A model generated the notes under the pieces. That model saw nothing but the letters and a program-made list of their open reading frames with translations, made no database searches and had not been told where the DNA came from. Of a stretch of DNA of 10,603 nt, positions 1-6,170 are shown piece by piece (position 1 is the first letter of the stretch; each line of letters begins with the position of its first letter). This DNA is from CAZHGD01 sp964531735 (GTDB lineage Bacteria; Armatimonadota; UBA10988): NCBI GenBank assembly GCA_964531735.1, contig CAZHGD010000222.1, positions 1-10,603 on the forward strand, written 5' to 3'. The position numbers and the translations under genes were made by a program.

Positions 1-167
1 GAGAAGGGGCTCGGCCAGGAGGTGGTGAGCGGCGAACCGCACGGCCCACTCGCCCAGAAGCACACCCGACGCGAAACACATTGTTGACGTTTCTGGCATT
101 CGCCATCAGCCTTGGGGCGCATAATGTGCTTCCGCCACGCGCAGTGGCTGGTGAGTGGAGAGTGCCG
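1..167. other. Unresolved leading segment upstream of the pilin-like gene
   Basis: No gene can be assigned securely. On the plus strand a frame is open from base 1 to a TGA at 85-87 and could be the last 28 codons of a gene cut by the window edge. On the minus strand a frame starting with ATG at 81-79 is open to the edge (27 codons) and could be the start of a divergent gene. Both have GC-rich third positions, so codon bias does not decide between them, and I recognise neither protein. Bases 88-156 hold nothing I can name. A GGAG at 157-160 is the ribosome binding site of the pilin-like gene. Confidence 0.3.
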
Positions 168-866
168 ATGAGACGCAGAGCGTTCACGCTGATCGAGTTG
201 TTGGTGGTCATCGCCATCATCGCCATTCTGGCGGCCATATTGTTCCCGGTGTTCGCCAAGGCCCGCGAGAAGGCCCGGCAGTCGAGCTGCCAGAGCAACG
301 TCAAGCAGATGTCGTTGGGCGTCCTGCAGTACGCGCAGGACTACGACGAGATCATCCCATGGATGTGGCAAGGCGGTGCCGGCAGTGTCTGGGCGCATGT
401 GCCCATCAACGGCACCGCGATCAGCAACTACACCATCTGGTGCGAGTACATCTACCCGTACGTGAAGAACACGCAGGTCTACTCGTGCCCGAGCCAGACG
501 TACACGCAGGCGAACATGCAGTATTCGACCTTCGCCATGAGCTACAACTACAACGGCAGCGCGGGTCTGACGGCCGCCCCATGGGTGGCACCTGGTCCGG
601 CCAACCAAGCCATGGCGAAGATCATCACCCCGGCGTCCACCATCCTGATGACCGACGGCTGGACCATGGACTGCTGGTGGTATGCCGAGGACTGGGCGGC
701 GCTGGTCTCCGGCAAGGCCGGTCCGGGTCAGGCCTGGACCAGCGGCACCTGGAACGTGGTGCGCCGTCACAACGAGGGCACCAACGCGGGCTACTGCGAC
801 GGGCACGCCAAGTGGCTCAACACCTGCCAGCCGGCGCAGATCACGATTGCCGCCGACCCTGACTGA
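168..866 (+). CDS. Type II/IV pilin-like secreted protein with H-x9-DG motif (DUF1559-like)
   Basis: Predicted 232 residues. The start at 168 was chosen over upstream ATGs because it gives the typical short leader MRRRA and has GGAG (157-160) seven bases upstream. Cleavage by prepilin peptidase is expected between Ala5 and Phe6; the mature protein then has Phe at +1 and Glu at +5 (Glu10). This precedes a hydrophobic helix of about 20 residues and the FPVFAKAREKARQ segment. The C-terminal part carries H-x9-DG (His201, Asp211-Gly212), the signature of pilin-like families greatly expanded in Planctomycetota and Armatimonadota. Several cysteines in the globular part could form disulfides outside the cell. 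The family is assumed to be assembled by a type II secretion or type IV pilus-like system and to sit at the cell surface; individual roles are mostly unknown. It has its own hairpin terminator and no pilus assembly genes beside it, so it is probably one of many scattered paralogues. Confidence 0.93.
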   Translation: MRRRAFTLIELLVVIAIIAILAAILFPVFAKAREKARQSSCQSNVKQMSLGVLQYAQDYDEIIPWMWQGGAGSVWAHVPINGTAISNYTIWCEYIYPYVKNTQVYSCPSQTYTQANMQYSTFAMSYNYNGSAGLTAAPWVAPGPANQAMAKIITPASTILMTDGWTMDCWWYAEDWAALVSGKAGPGQAWTSGTWNVVRRHNEGTNAGYCDGHAKWLNTCQPAQITIAADPD

Positions 867-873
867 CCGGTCT

Positions 874-900
874 CGCGGCGGCTGACGCCGCCGCGCCTTT
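874..900 (+). terminator. Probable intrinsic terminator of the pilin-like gene
   Basis: A perfect 9-bp all-GC stem (874-882 with 887-895) closes a TGAC tetraloop. It begins seven bases after the pilin stop codon and is followed by CCTTTC. The T run is only three bases, so termination may be partial, and readthrough into the glycosidase gene is possible. Confidence 0.6.
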
Positions 901-910
901 CGGTTACCAT
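882..910 (+). promoter_or_regulatory. Weak candidate promoter for the glycosidase gene
   Basis: CTGACG (882-887) and TACCAT (905-910) each match four of six sigma-70 consensus bases and are separated by exactly 17 bases. Initiation about seven bases beyond would fall near 917, at the top of the inverted repeat at 902-941. The resulting leader of about 16 bases would contain AGGAG but not the left arm of the hairpin. The match is weak and this is inference. Confidence 0.25.
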
Positions 911-941
911 CGGGCAGTAGGAGTGCTGCCCGATGGTAACC
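902..941 (+). promoter_or_regulatory. Perfect inverted repeat enclosing RBS and start codon of the glycosidase gene
   Basis: Bases 902-917 and 926-941 are exact reverse complements (16 bp). In RNA the stem could gain a U-G wobble (918/925) and an A-U pair (919/924), leaving GGAG (920-923) as the apical tetraloop. The right arm contains the ATG (933-935) and codons 2 and 3 of the glycosidase. There is no T run on either side, so it does not look like an intrinsic terminator. It could be an mRNA element that closes the start codon, or a DNA operator for a dimeric regulator; the sequence alone does not decide. Confidence 0.7.
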
Positions 942-1844
942 TGGACCCTCGCCGCCACGCTGCCGCTGGCGGCCGCGCCGGCCTATCTGTTCGCCTACTT
1001 CAAGGGCAATGGTGAGGACGGCCTGCACCTGGCCGGCAGCCGTGACGCCTACCACTGGACGGCGCTCAACGGCGACCGTTCGCTCTTGGCGCCGCGCATC
1101 GCCGGGCGCGAGTGCCTGATGCGTGACCCGCACCTGTCGCTCGGGCCGGATGGGCGGTTCCGGTTGCTGTGGACCGTTGGCTGGACCGACCCGAAGCAGA
1201 TCGGCTATGCCGAGTCCACGGATCTGGTCCACTGGTCCGAACAGCGGGCCATCCCGACCATGACGCACGAGGCCGACGCGCGCAACTCCTGGGCGCCCGA
1301 GCTGTTCTACGACACGGCTACGCGGCAGTACCTGTTCTTCTGGTCGACCACCATCCCCGGGCGCTTTGCCGAGACCGACCAGACCGGTGACGATGGCTAC
1401 AACCACCGCATCTACTACCGCACCACCACCGACTTCCAGACCTTCGGCCCGACGCGACTGCTCTACGACGGCGGGTTCAACGTCATCGACGCCACCATGC
1501 TGTACGCGGCTGGCCGCTACTGGCTGATCGTCAAGGACGAGACGCTCAAGCCGGTGCGCAAGAACCTGCGCGTCGCCACGAGCGACCGCGCCGAGGGACC
1601 CTACGGCACGGTCTCGGCACCGTTCACCGGGAGCTGGGTCGAGGGTCCGTCGGCGCTGCGCGTGGGCGACGAGACCATCGTCTACTTCGACCACTACACC
1701 GCGCCGCAGCACTACGGCGCCGTGCGGACGCGCGATCTGGTGCACTGGGAGGACATCACGGCGCAGGTCAGCTTTCCAGCCGGCGCTCGGCACGGCAGCG
1801 CGCTGGCGGTGCCGGGCGAGTTGCTGGACAGCCTGCCGAGGTAG
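933..1844 (+). CDS. Glycoside hydrolase family 43-like five-bladed beta-propeller protein
   Basis: 303 residues, close to the size of a bare catalytic propeller. The start at 933 has AGGAG (919-923) nine bases upstream, and no other suitable start codon lies near. The repeated aromatic strand pattern (YLFAYF, FRLLWTVGW, YLFFWSTTIPG, YWLIVKDE, TIVYFDHY) marks the blades. The pieces DAYHW, DLVHW and DLVHWED are typical of GH43 and related arabinanase or galactanase-like enzymes. Candidate acidic catalytic residues are Asp65 (MRDPH), Glu123 (WAPE), Asp186 (NVIDAT) and Glu237 (VEGPS); I cannot say which fill each role. The first 17 residues are hydrophobic with AxA-type sites but no Lys or Arg, so export is possible and uncertain. 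The substrate is probably an arabinose-, xylose- or galactose-containing glycan. It follows the pilin-like gene by 66 bases and may be controlled by the start-codon hairpin described separately. Confidence 0.88.
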   Translation: MVTWTLAATLPLAAAPAYLFAYFKGNGEDGLHLAGSRDAYHWTALNGDRSLLAPRIAGRECLMRDPHLSLGPDGRFRLLWTVGWTDPKQIGYAESTDLVHWSEQRAIPTMTHEADARNSWAPELFYDTATRQYLFFWSTTIPGRFAETDQTGDDGYNHRIYYRTTTDFQTFGPTRLLYDGGFNVIDATMLYAAGRYWLIVKDETLKPVRKNLRVATSDRAEGPYGTVSAPFTGSWVEGPSALRVGDETIVYFDHYTAPQHYGAVRTRDLVHWEDITAQVSFPAGARHGSALAVPGELLDSLPR

Positions 1845-1891
1845 GGCCGCGCCGGCGAGGCGGCCGGCGGCCTCGGACGTGGTCCAGGGCC

Positions 1892-1927
1892 AGCCCCGGC
1901 TGACCGACGTGTCGATCAGCCGGGGCT
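1892..1927. terminator. Hairpin between convergent genes, candidate two-way terminator
   Basis: Bases 1892-1903 and 1916-1927 form a perfect 12-bp GC-rich stem. After a C/A mismatch three more pairs (1905-1907 with 1912-1914) close a tetraloop. It lies 47 bases after the glycosidase stop and 9 bases before the accA stop, between convergent genes. No T run follows on either strand, so the mode of termination is unclear; it may also protect 3' ends. Confidence 0.5.
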
Positions 1928-1936
1928 CGGCGCCAG

Positions 1937-2929
1937 CTATTCGTGGTACCGGCCCATGCGCATGAACTTCTGGTACCGCGCCTCGAGCCGTTCGTCGGGC
2001 GTCAGCTTGTCCAGGCGGTCCAGCGCCTTGGCGATGGCGTCCTCCAGCCGGCGGGCCATCAGCGTCGGATCCTGGTGCGCGCCGCCGGGCGGCTCGGGCA
2101 CCACTTCGTCGCAGAAGCCGAACTCCAGCGCGTCCTGCGCGGTGAGCCGCAGCGCCTCGGCGGCCTGGCCGAACCGCGTCGCATCGCGCCAGACGATACT
2201 GGCGCAGCCCTCGGGCGAGATGACCGAGTAGTAGCTGTGCTCCAGCATCAGGATGTGGTCGGCCACACCCAGCGCGATGGCGCCGCCGCTGCCGCCTTCG
2301 CCAATCACCGTGGCTACCACGGGGGTCGGCAACAGCGACATCTCGAGTTGCGCCGTGGCCAGGGCTTCGCTGATGCCCAGTTCCTCGGCCTCGGGCGAGC
2401 AGGCCGCGCCGGCGGTGTCGATGAAGGTCAGCACCGCATGGCCGAACCGCGCGGCGGTCTGCATCACGCGCACCGCCTTGCGGTAGCCCGACGGGCCAGG
2501 CATGCCCATGTTGCGGGCCTTGCGCTCGGCCACGTTGCGGCCCTTCTGGTGGCCCGCCACGCCCACCGGCCGAGTGCCACCGAACAGGCCCAGGCCGGCG
2601 ACGATGGCGCCGTCGTCGGCGAAGCGGCGGTCACCGTGGAGCTCGCACCAGTCGGCCAGCAGGTAGGACAGGTAGTCGAGCGTGTACGGTCGCTCCGGGT
2701 GCCGGGCGAGCTGGACCTTGTCCAGTGGCGTCAGCGAGGCGAAGATGTCGTCGCGCAACTGCTGGTACTCGGCCTCGAGGGCCGCCGCGCGGGACTCGAT
2801 GTCCTTCTGGCGCGCCCGGATGTCCTCGCCGCCCGAAGCGGCGTCCTGGAGCAGCAGCAGCTCCTGATCGAGCGCTTCCTTCTGTTCGAGGATGTCGATC
2901 AGCGGCTGCTCAAGAGGGATGTGCCGCAT
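1937..2929 (-). CDS. accA: Acetyl-CoA carboxylase carboxyltransferase subunit alpha
   Basis: 330 residues (E. coli AccA has 319). With AccD it transfers CO2 from carboxybiotin on the biotin carrier protein to acetyl-CoA, giving malonyl-CoA, the first committed step of fatty acid synthesis, in the cytoplasm. The N-terminal 65 residues are a charged helical segment typical of AccA. The crotonase-like core follows, with GHQKGRN (126-132), MPGPSGYRKA (143-152), the glycine-rich GEGGSGGA (210-217) expected to form an oxyanion hole, and SVISPEGCASI (235-245). One loop is unusual: where most AccA proteins have DTPGAYPG, this one reads DTAGAACS (171-178). The start overlaps the accD stop by one base (TGATG) and has AAGGAG (2938-2943, reverse) eight bases upstream, so translation is probably coupled to accD and gives equal amounts of both subunits. 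The biotin carboxylase and carrier genes are not in the window. Confidence 0.96.
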   Translation of the reverse strand: MRHIPLEQPLIDILEQKEALDQELLLLQDAASGGEDIRARQKDIESRAAALEAEYQQLRDDIFASLTPLDKVQLARHPERPYTLDYLSYLLADWCELHGDRRFADDGAIVAGLGLFGGTRPVGVAGHQKGRNVAERKARNMGMPGPSGYRKAVRVMQTAARFGHAVLTFIDTAGAACSPEAEELGISEALATAQLEMSLLPTPVVATVIGEGGSGGAIALGVADHILMLEHSYYSVISPEGCASIVWRDATRFGQAAEALRLTAQDALEFGFCDEVVPEPPGGAHQDPTLMARRLEDAIAKALDRLDKLTPDERLEARYQKFMRMGRYHE

Positions 2930-3741
2930 CAGTCACGCTCCTTCTCGCCGCGCGGCCCGCAGAAGCAGCGCAACAGCGAGCGCAGCACACCGCGGAGCTT
3001 GCAGCGGTCGACCACCATGTCCACCATGCCGTGCTCGAGCTGGAACTCGGCCGACTGGTGGCCCGGCGGGAGCTTGATGCGGATGGTCTGTTCCATCACG
3101 CGCGGGCCGGTGAAGCCGATCACCGATCCGGGTTCGGCCACGATGACGTCGCCGAGCGAGCCGTAACTGGCCAGCACACCGGCCATCGACGGGTCGGTCA
3201 GCACCGCCACATACGGCACGCCGACGCGGCGCATGCGGCCCACCGCCGCCGACGTCTTGGCCATCTGCATGAGCGCGTGCAGGCCCTCCTGCACCCGCGC
3301 GCCGCCCGAGGTGATGAACAGGATCACCGGCTCACGGCGCTCGATGCCGCGGTGGTAGAGACGCACGATCTTCTCGCCCACCGCCGCGCTCATCGAGCCG
3401 GCCCGGAAGTGCAGGTCCATGACCCCGAGCTGAACCGGGTAGCCTTCGATGGTGGCCGCGCCGGTCACTACCGCCTCGCCCAGCGCCGTCTGCTGCTGCG
3501 TGCTGAGCAGCTTCTCGGCGTAGTCGGGAAACCCGAGGGGATCGGCCGAAACGACTGGGGCATCGGCTTCGTGGAAGCTGCCCTCGTCTGCCGTGATGGC
3601 GATCCGCTCGTGCGCCTTCAAGCGTTGGTGGTAGTTGCACAGGGGACAGACCCGCAGCAGTTTCTCGAACTCTTTGCGGTAGACGAGCTCTCGACAATTG
3701 GCGCATTTGACCCACTGGTCCGCCGGCATCTTGAGCGACAT
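2929..3741 (-). CDS. accD: Acetyl-CoA carboxylase carboxyltransferase subunit beta
   Basis: 270 residues, slightly shorter than E. coli AccD (304). It forms the carboxyltransferase with AccA. Residues 13-35 hold the four-cysteine zinc ribbon (Cys13, Cys16, Cys32, Cys35). The crotonase-like core has TSGGARVQEGLHALMQMAKT (144-163), VLTDPSMAGVLASYGSLGD (180-198) and GFTGPRVMEQTIR (209-221). The usual GG of DPTTGG is Ala187-Gly188 here, and the usual GGSMGSVVGE reads RAGSMSAAVGE (113-123). Fold and active-site architecture otherwise look intact. The start at 3741 was chosen because GGAGG (3746-3750, reverse) lies four bases upstream and the zinc ribbon begins at the usual distance; a long open frame extending further upstream is only the antisense of pheA. 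It is the first gene of an accD-accA pair, divergent from pheA across 66 bases. Confidence 0.96.
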   Translation of the reverse strand: MSLKMPADQWVKCANCRELVYRKEFEKLLRVCPLCNYHQRLKAHERIAITADEGSFHEADAPVVSADPLGFPDYAEKLLSTQQQTALGEAVVTGAATIEGYPVQLGVMDLHFRAGSMSAAVGEKIVRLYHRGIERREPVILFITSGGARVQEGLHALMQMAKTSAAVGRMRRVGVPYVAVLTDPSMAGVLASYGSLGDVIVAEPGSVIGFTGPRVMEQTIRIKLPPGHQSAEFQLEHGMVDMVVDRCKLRGVLRSLLRCFCGPRGEKERD

Positions 3742-3754
3742 CGGTCCTCCGTTC

Positions 3755-3784
3755 TTGACAGCCCTTCCAACCGCTCCGTAGAAT
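3755..3784 (+). promoter_or_regulatory. Sigma-70-type promoter of pheA
   Basis: TTGACA (3755-3760) matches the -35 consensus exactly. TAGAAT (3779-3784) matches five of six bases of the -10, after an 18-base spacer. Transcription would begin near 3791, leaving about 17 leader bases, too short for a classic attenuator. The element lies within the 66-base gap to divergent accD, whose own promoter I could not find. Confidence 0.7.
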
Positions 3785-3807
3785 GCCGGCAGAACGAGCT
3801 TCCGCCC

Positions 3808-4890
3808 ATGCGCCTTGAACATCTGAGAGACGAACTGGACAAGCTGGATCAGTCTATTGTAGACCTGCTGCGCCAGCGGGCCAACATCGCGACCGAGATC
3901 GGCACCGTCAAACGTGAGGAGGCCCTGCCCTACTACGCGCCCGAGCGCGAGCGGCAGATCCTCGAGGACATCGCCCGGCTCAACCTGGGCGATTTCCCGC
4001 TGGCGTCGGCGCAGGCCATCTTCCGCGAGATCATGGCCGCCTGCCTCAGCGTGCAGTTGCCGCTGCGCATCGCCTTCCTCGGCCCGGCCGGCACCTTCAC
4101 CGAGATCGCCGCGCGCGCCATGTTCGGCCAGGCGGCGCAGTACCTGCCGCAGGCCGACTTCCGCGCCGCGTTCGACGCCGTCTGCGGGCGAGTGTCCGAC
4201 TACGCCGTGGTGCCGGTGGAGAACAGCACCGCCGGCGCCATACGCGAGGTGCTCGACCTGCTGGCCGACGCGCGGCTGACCATCATCAACGAGAGCTATC
4301 ACGATGTCCACCACTGCCTGCTCTCTCGCGCTCGCGAGCTGAGCGAGATCAAGGTGGTCTACTCCAAGGACACGGCGCTGGAGCAGTGCCGCAACTGGCT
4401 CCGCGGCAACCTGCCGCAGGCCGAGCTGGTACCGATGGCCTCCACGGCCGAAGGCGCGCGCCAGGCGGCCCGCACCGACCACGGCGCGGCGATTGCGCCG
4501 GAAGTGGCCAGCGAGGTCTACGGCCTGCCGCTGCTGGCGCTGAATATCGAGGACCGCGGCGACAACTGCACACGGTTCTTCGCGCTGGGTCGCGAGATGC
4601 CCAAACCCAGCGGACTCGACAAGACCTCGCTGCTGATGGCGGTGCCGCACAAGCCGGGCGCGCTGGTGGCGGCGCTGGAAGTCTTCCGCGCCTACCGGCT
4701 CAACATGACGCTGATCGAGTCCCGCCCGTCGGCGAAGGCCACTTTCGAGTACGTGTTCTTCATCGACATCGAAGGCCACAGCCAGGAGGACCTGGTGGCG
4801 CGAGCGCTGGCCGACCTGCGCACGGTCTGCGTGTGGGTGCAGGTGCTGGGCTCCTACCCACGGGCGATTGGACAGCACGCGGCGATCTAG
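3808..4890 (+). CDS. pheA: Bifunctional chorismate mutase / prephenate dehydratase with ACT domain
   Basis: 360 residues with three domains in order. Residues 1-85 are an AroQ-type chorismate mutase helix bundle (LRDELDKLDQSIVDLLRQR, later APERERQIL). Residues 87-260 are prephenate dehydratase, with GPAGTFTE (92-99), PVENST (136-141) and TRFF (255-258), the Thr-Arg-Phe segment needed for activity in this family. Residues 272-355 are a regulatory ACT domain with GAL (284-286) and ESRP (304-307), which bind phenylalanine in feedback inhibition. It converts chorismate through prephenate to phenylpyruvate, the precursor of phenylalanine, in the cytoplasm. The start at 3808 gives the full mutase helix; the open frame upstream is antisense to accD. 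There is no strong Shine-Dalgarno, only a purine-containing short leader. Codon use matches the neighbours. It is transcribed alone from the promoter at 3755-3784 and converges on lgt. Confidence 0.96.
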   Translation: MRLEHLRDELDKLDQSIVDLLRQRANIATEIGTVKREEALPYYAPERERQILEDIARLNLGDFPLASAQAIFREIMAACLSVQLPLRIAFLGPAGTFTEIAARAMFGQAAQYLPQADFRAAFDAVCGRVSDYAVVPVENSTAGAIREVLDLLADARLTIINESYHDVHHCLLSRARELSEIKVVYSKDTALEQCRNWLRGNLPQAELVPMASTAEGARQAARTDHGAAIAPEVASEVYGLPLLALNIEDRGDNCTRFFALGREMPKPSGLDKTSLLMAVPHKPGALVAALEVFRAYRLNMTLIESRPSAKATFEYVFFIDIEGHSQEDLVARALADLRTVCVWVQVLGSYPRAIGQHAAI

Positions 4891-4908
4891 GATCGGGGCA
4901 GCCTGTTG

Positions 4909-4938
4909 CCTGGAACCGCGCGCCCTGGACCGCGCGCC
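4909..4938. repeat. Two-copy tandem repeat of about 15 bases
   Basis: Two nearly identical units (CCTGGAACCGCGCGC at 4909-4923, CCTGGACCGCGCGCC at 4924-4938, differing by one inserted A) lie in the 83-base gap between the convergent pheA and lgt genes. It probably arose by local slippage; no function is evident. I saw no convincing terminator in this gap. Confidence 0.6.
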
Positions 4939-4973
4939 TTGCACCCGATCGCGCCCGGCGCCGAGCGAGAACG

Positions 4974-5942
4974 CTACGAGGCGCGCTTGGCGGCCTCGGC
5001 TTCGGCCTCTTGCGCGCGGCGGGCCGCGTTAATGGCGTCGATGTGCGCGTGGACTTCGGGTGGCAGTTCGCCGTCCACGCCGTCCTCGGGGTAGCGGTCA
5101 AGCTCGCCGGCGTAACGCTTGAACATGCGGTAGCGCGCCTGCGCGCCGACCAGACCGGCCACCGACAGCAGCAGGCTGAGCGCCTGGCCGCCGTTGATCG
5201 GCCCGACCCACACCGTCTCGGCCCGCCAGAAGTCGGTCAGGAAGCGCAGCAGGCCATAGCCGACCAGGAAATGGAAACAGGTGAAGCCGGGGACGCGGTC
5301 GAACTCGCTGCGCGGCTTGCGGCGGAGCACCCAGAGCAGGTAGAAGCCCAGCGCCCAGTGCGAGATGGCCGAGTAGATCTGCACCGGGTGCCGCGGCACC
5401 GGCAGGTTGTTGACCAACGGCGCTTGCGGGAAGATCACGCCCCAGTGTCCGTTGGTGGGGATGCCCCAGAGCTCACCGTTGATGAAGTTGGCGATGCGGC
5501 CGAAGCCCAGGGCGAAGGCCAACACCCAGACGAACCGGTCCGAGCCGTGCCAGAAGCCGACCTTGTTCCGCTTGCAGTAGTAGTACTCGGTGGTGAACAC
5601 CGCCACGGCCGCGCCGAAGAAGGCCATGCCGCCGCGCCAGACTTGCGGCAGTTCCAGCCAGCCATCCAGAGTCAGCAGCCGCCGGGGCTCGTTGAGCACG
5701 AAGTAGCCGAACCGACCGCCCAGGATGATGGTGCAGATGAGGATGAGGCAGGCCTCTTCCAGCCGTTCCAGATCGGCATTGGGTAGCCGTCGGCGCAGCA
5801 CGGCTTTGTAGAGCACGGCGTACACCCACAGGAAGCCGACGATGTAGGCCAGGCTGTACCAGCGGACACCGATGTTGTGGAAGGTGCCGATGGTCCAGGG
5901 CCCCAGCAGGAACGGATCGAGGTCGTGGTGGTAGATCCACAT
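4974..5942 (-). CDS. lgt: Prolipoprotein diacylglyceryl transferase
   Basis: 322 residues, an integral inner-membrane protein with about seven hydrophobic segments. It transfers diacylglycerol from phosphatidylglycerol to the lipobox cysteine of prolipoproteins, the first step of lipoprotein maturation. The Lgt signature GRIANFINGELWG occupies 148-160; Arg149, Asn152, Glu157 and Gly160 correspond to E. coli Arg143, Asn146, Glu151 and Gly154. VRWYSLAY (26-33) corresponds to the N-terminal Tyr26 region, RHPVQIY (184-190) is the second conserved motif, and RFLTD (233-237) matches the Arg239/Glu243 region with Asp for Glu. In E. coli the GGMSFHGG loop has His103; here it reads GGMAFFGA (104-111), with Phe109 at that place. 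A charged Ala/Glu-rich tail (about 305-322) extends beyond the last membrane helix. The start has no Shine-Dalgarno, and a candidate promoter lies only about ten bases upstream, so a near-leaderless message is possible. Confidence 0.95.
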   Translation of the reverse strand: MWIYHHDLDPFLLGPWTIGTFHNIGVRWYSLAYIVGFLWVYAVLYKAVLRRRLPNADLERLEEACLILICTIILGGRFGYFVLNEPRRLLTLDGWLELPQVWRGGMAFFGAAVAVFTTEYYYCKRNKVGFWHGSDRFVWVLAFALGFGRIANFINGELWGIPTNGHWGVIFPQAPLVNNLPVPRHPVQIYSAISHWALGFYLLWVLRRKPRSEFDRVPGFTCFHFLVGYGLLRFLTDFWRAETVWVGPINGGQALSLLLSVAGLVGAQARYRMFKRYAGELDRYPEDGVDGELPPEVHAHIDAINAARRAQEAEAEAAKRAS

Positions 5943-5951
5943 AGCAGGCCC

Positions 5952-5980
5952 ATGCTATCGGTCACCGCCCGCGCCGTCAA
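5952..5980 (-). promoter_or_regulatory. Candidate promoter of lgt, implying a near-leaderless mRNA
   Basis: On the minus strand TTGACG (5980-5975) and TAGCAT (5957-5952) are separated by 17 bases, matching five and four of six consensus bases. Initiation about seven bases downstream would fall near 5945, only about three bases before the lgt ATG (5942). The lack of any Shine-Dalgarno in front of lgt fits this. Confidence 0.5.
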
Positions 5981-5985
5981 GCGCA

Positions 5986-6008
5986 TAATGGGGTCAGGTG
6001 CGTTTTTC
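5986..6008. other. Possible remnant of a short interspersed repeat
   Basis: The string AATGGGGTCAGGTGCG (5987-6002) followed by five T looks like the AATGGGGTCAG-type sequences often seen next to REP-associated transposase genes and in short palindromic repeats of several phyla. That resemblance is from memory. No transposase, partner inverted repeat or target duplication is visible here. The rest of the 228-base gap between the divergent lgt and thioredoxin-like genes shows nothing else I can support, apart from the lgt promoter and the AGGAG at 6160-6164. Confidence 0.2.
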
Positions 6009-6170
6009 TGGCGATGCCACAGGCCGCCCAAGCGGTAACGCGGGCACCAGGCGAGGGGTGGGCGAGAAGGGACCGGATGGCCGACGGTGTACTCTGTGCC
6101 GGGCGCGTAACCTCGGCTCCGGTGTTGTCGTCCAAGCAGCGGGCAGGTGGGACTGGCCCAGGAGTCACCG

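Noticed and set aside
84..125. TTGACG and CATAAT as a promoter for the pilin-like gene
   Set aside because: The two boxes are 30 bases apart, far beyond the usual 16-18; neither has a good partner at the proper distance.
902..941. Inverted repeat as the intrinsic terminator of the pilin-like gene
   Set aside because: No T run follows on either strand, it includes the next gene's start codon, and a better terminator hairpin lies at 874-900.
1943..3166. Long plus-strand open frame opposite accA
   Set aside because: High-GC antisense shadow: accA in the other strand has unmistakable family motifs, and this frame gives a low-complexity Arg/Gly/His-rich product with no recognisable domain.
2725..3807. 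Upstream in-frame extension of pheA
   Set aside because: It lies antisense to accD and accA; a normal chorismate mutase N-terminus and a good promoter place the real start at 3808.
3742..4944. Upstream in-frame extension of accD across pheA
   Set aside because: It is antisense to pheA throughout. AccD has a good start and RBS at 3741.
4386..5786. Long plus-strand frame spanning the pheA end and the lgt antisense
   Set aside because: It covers two recognised genes in wrong frames, with no domain pattern.
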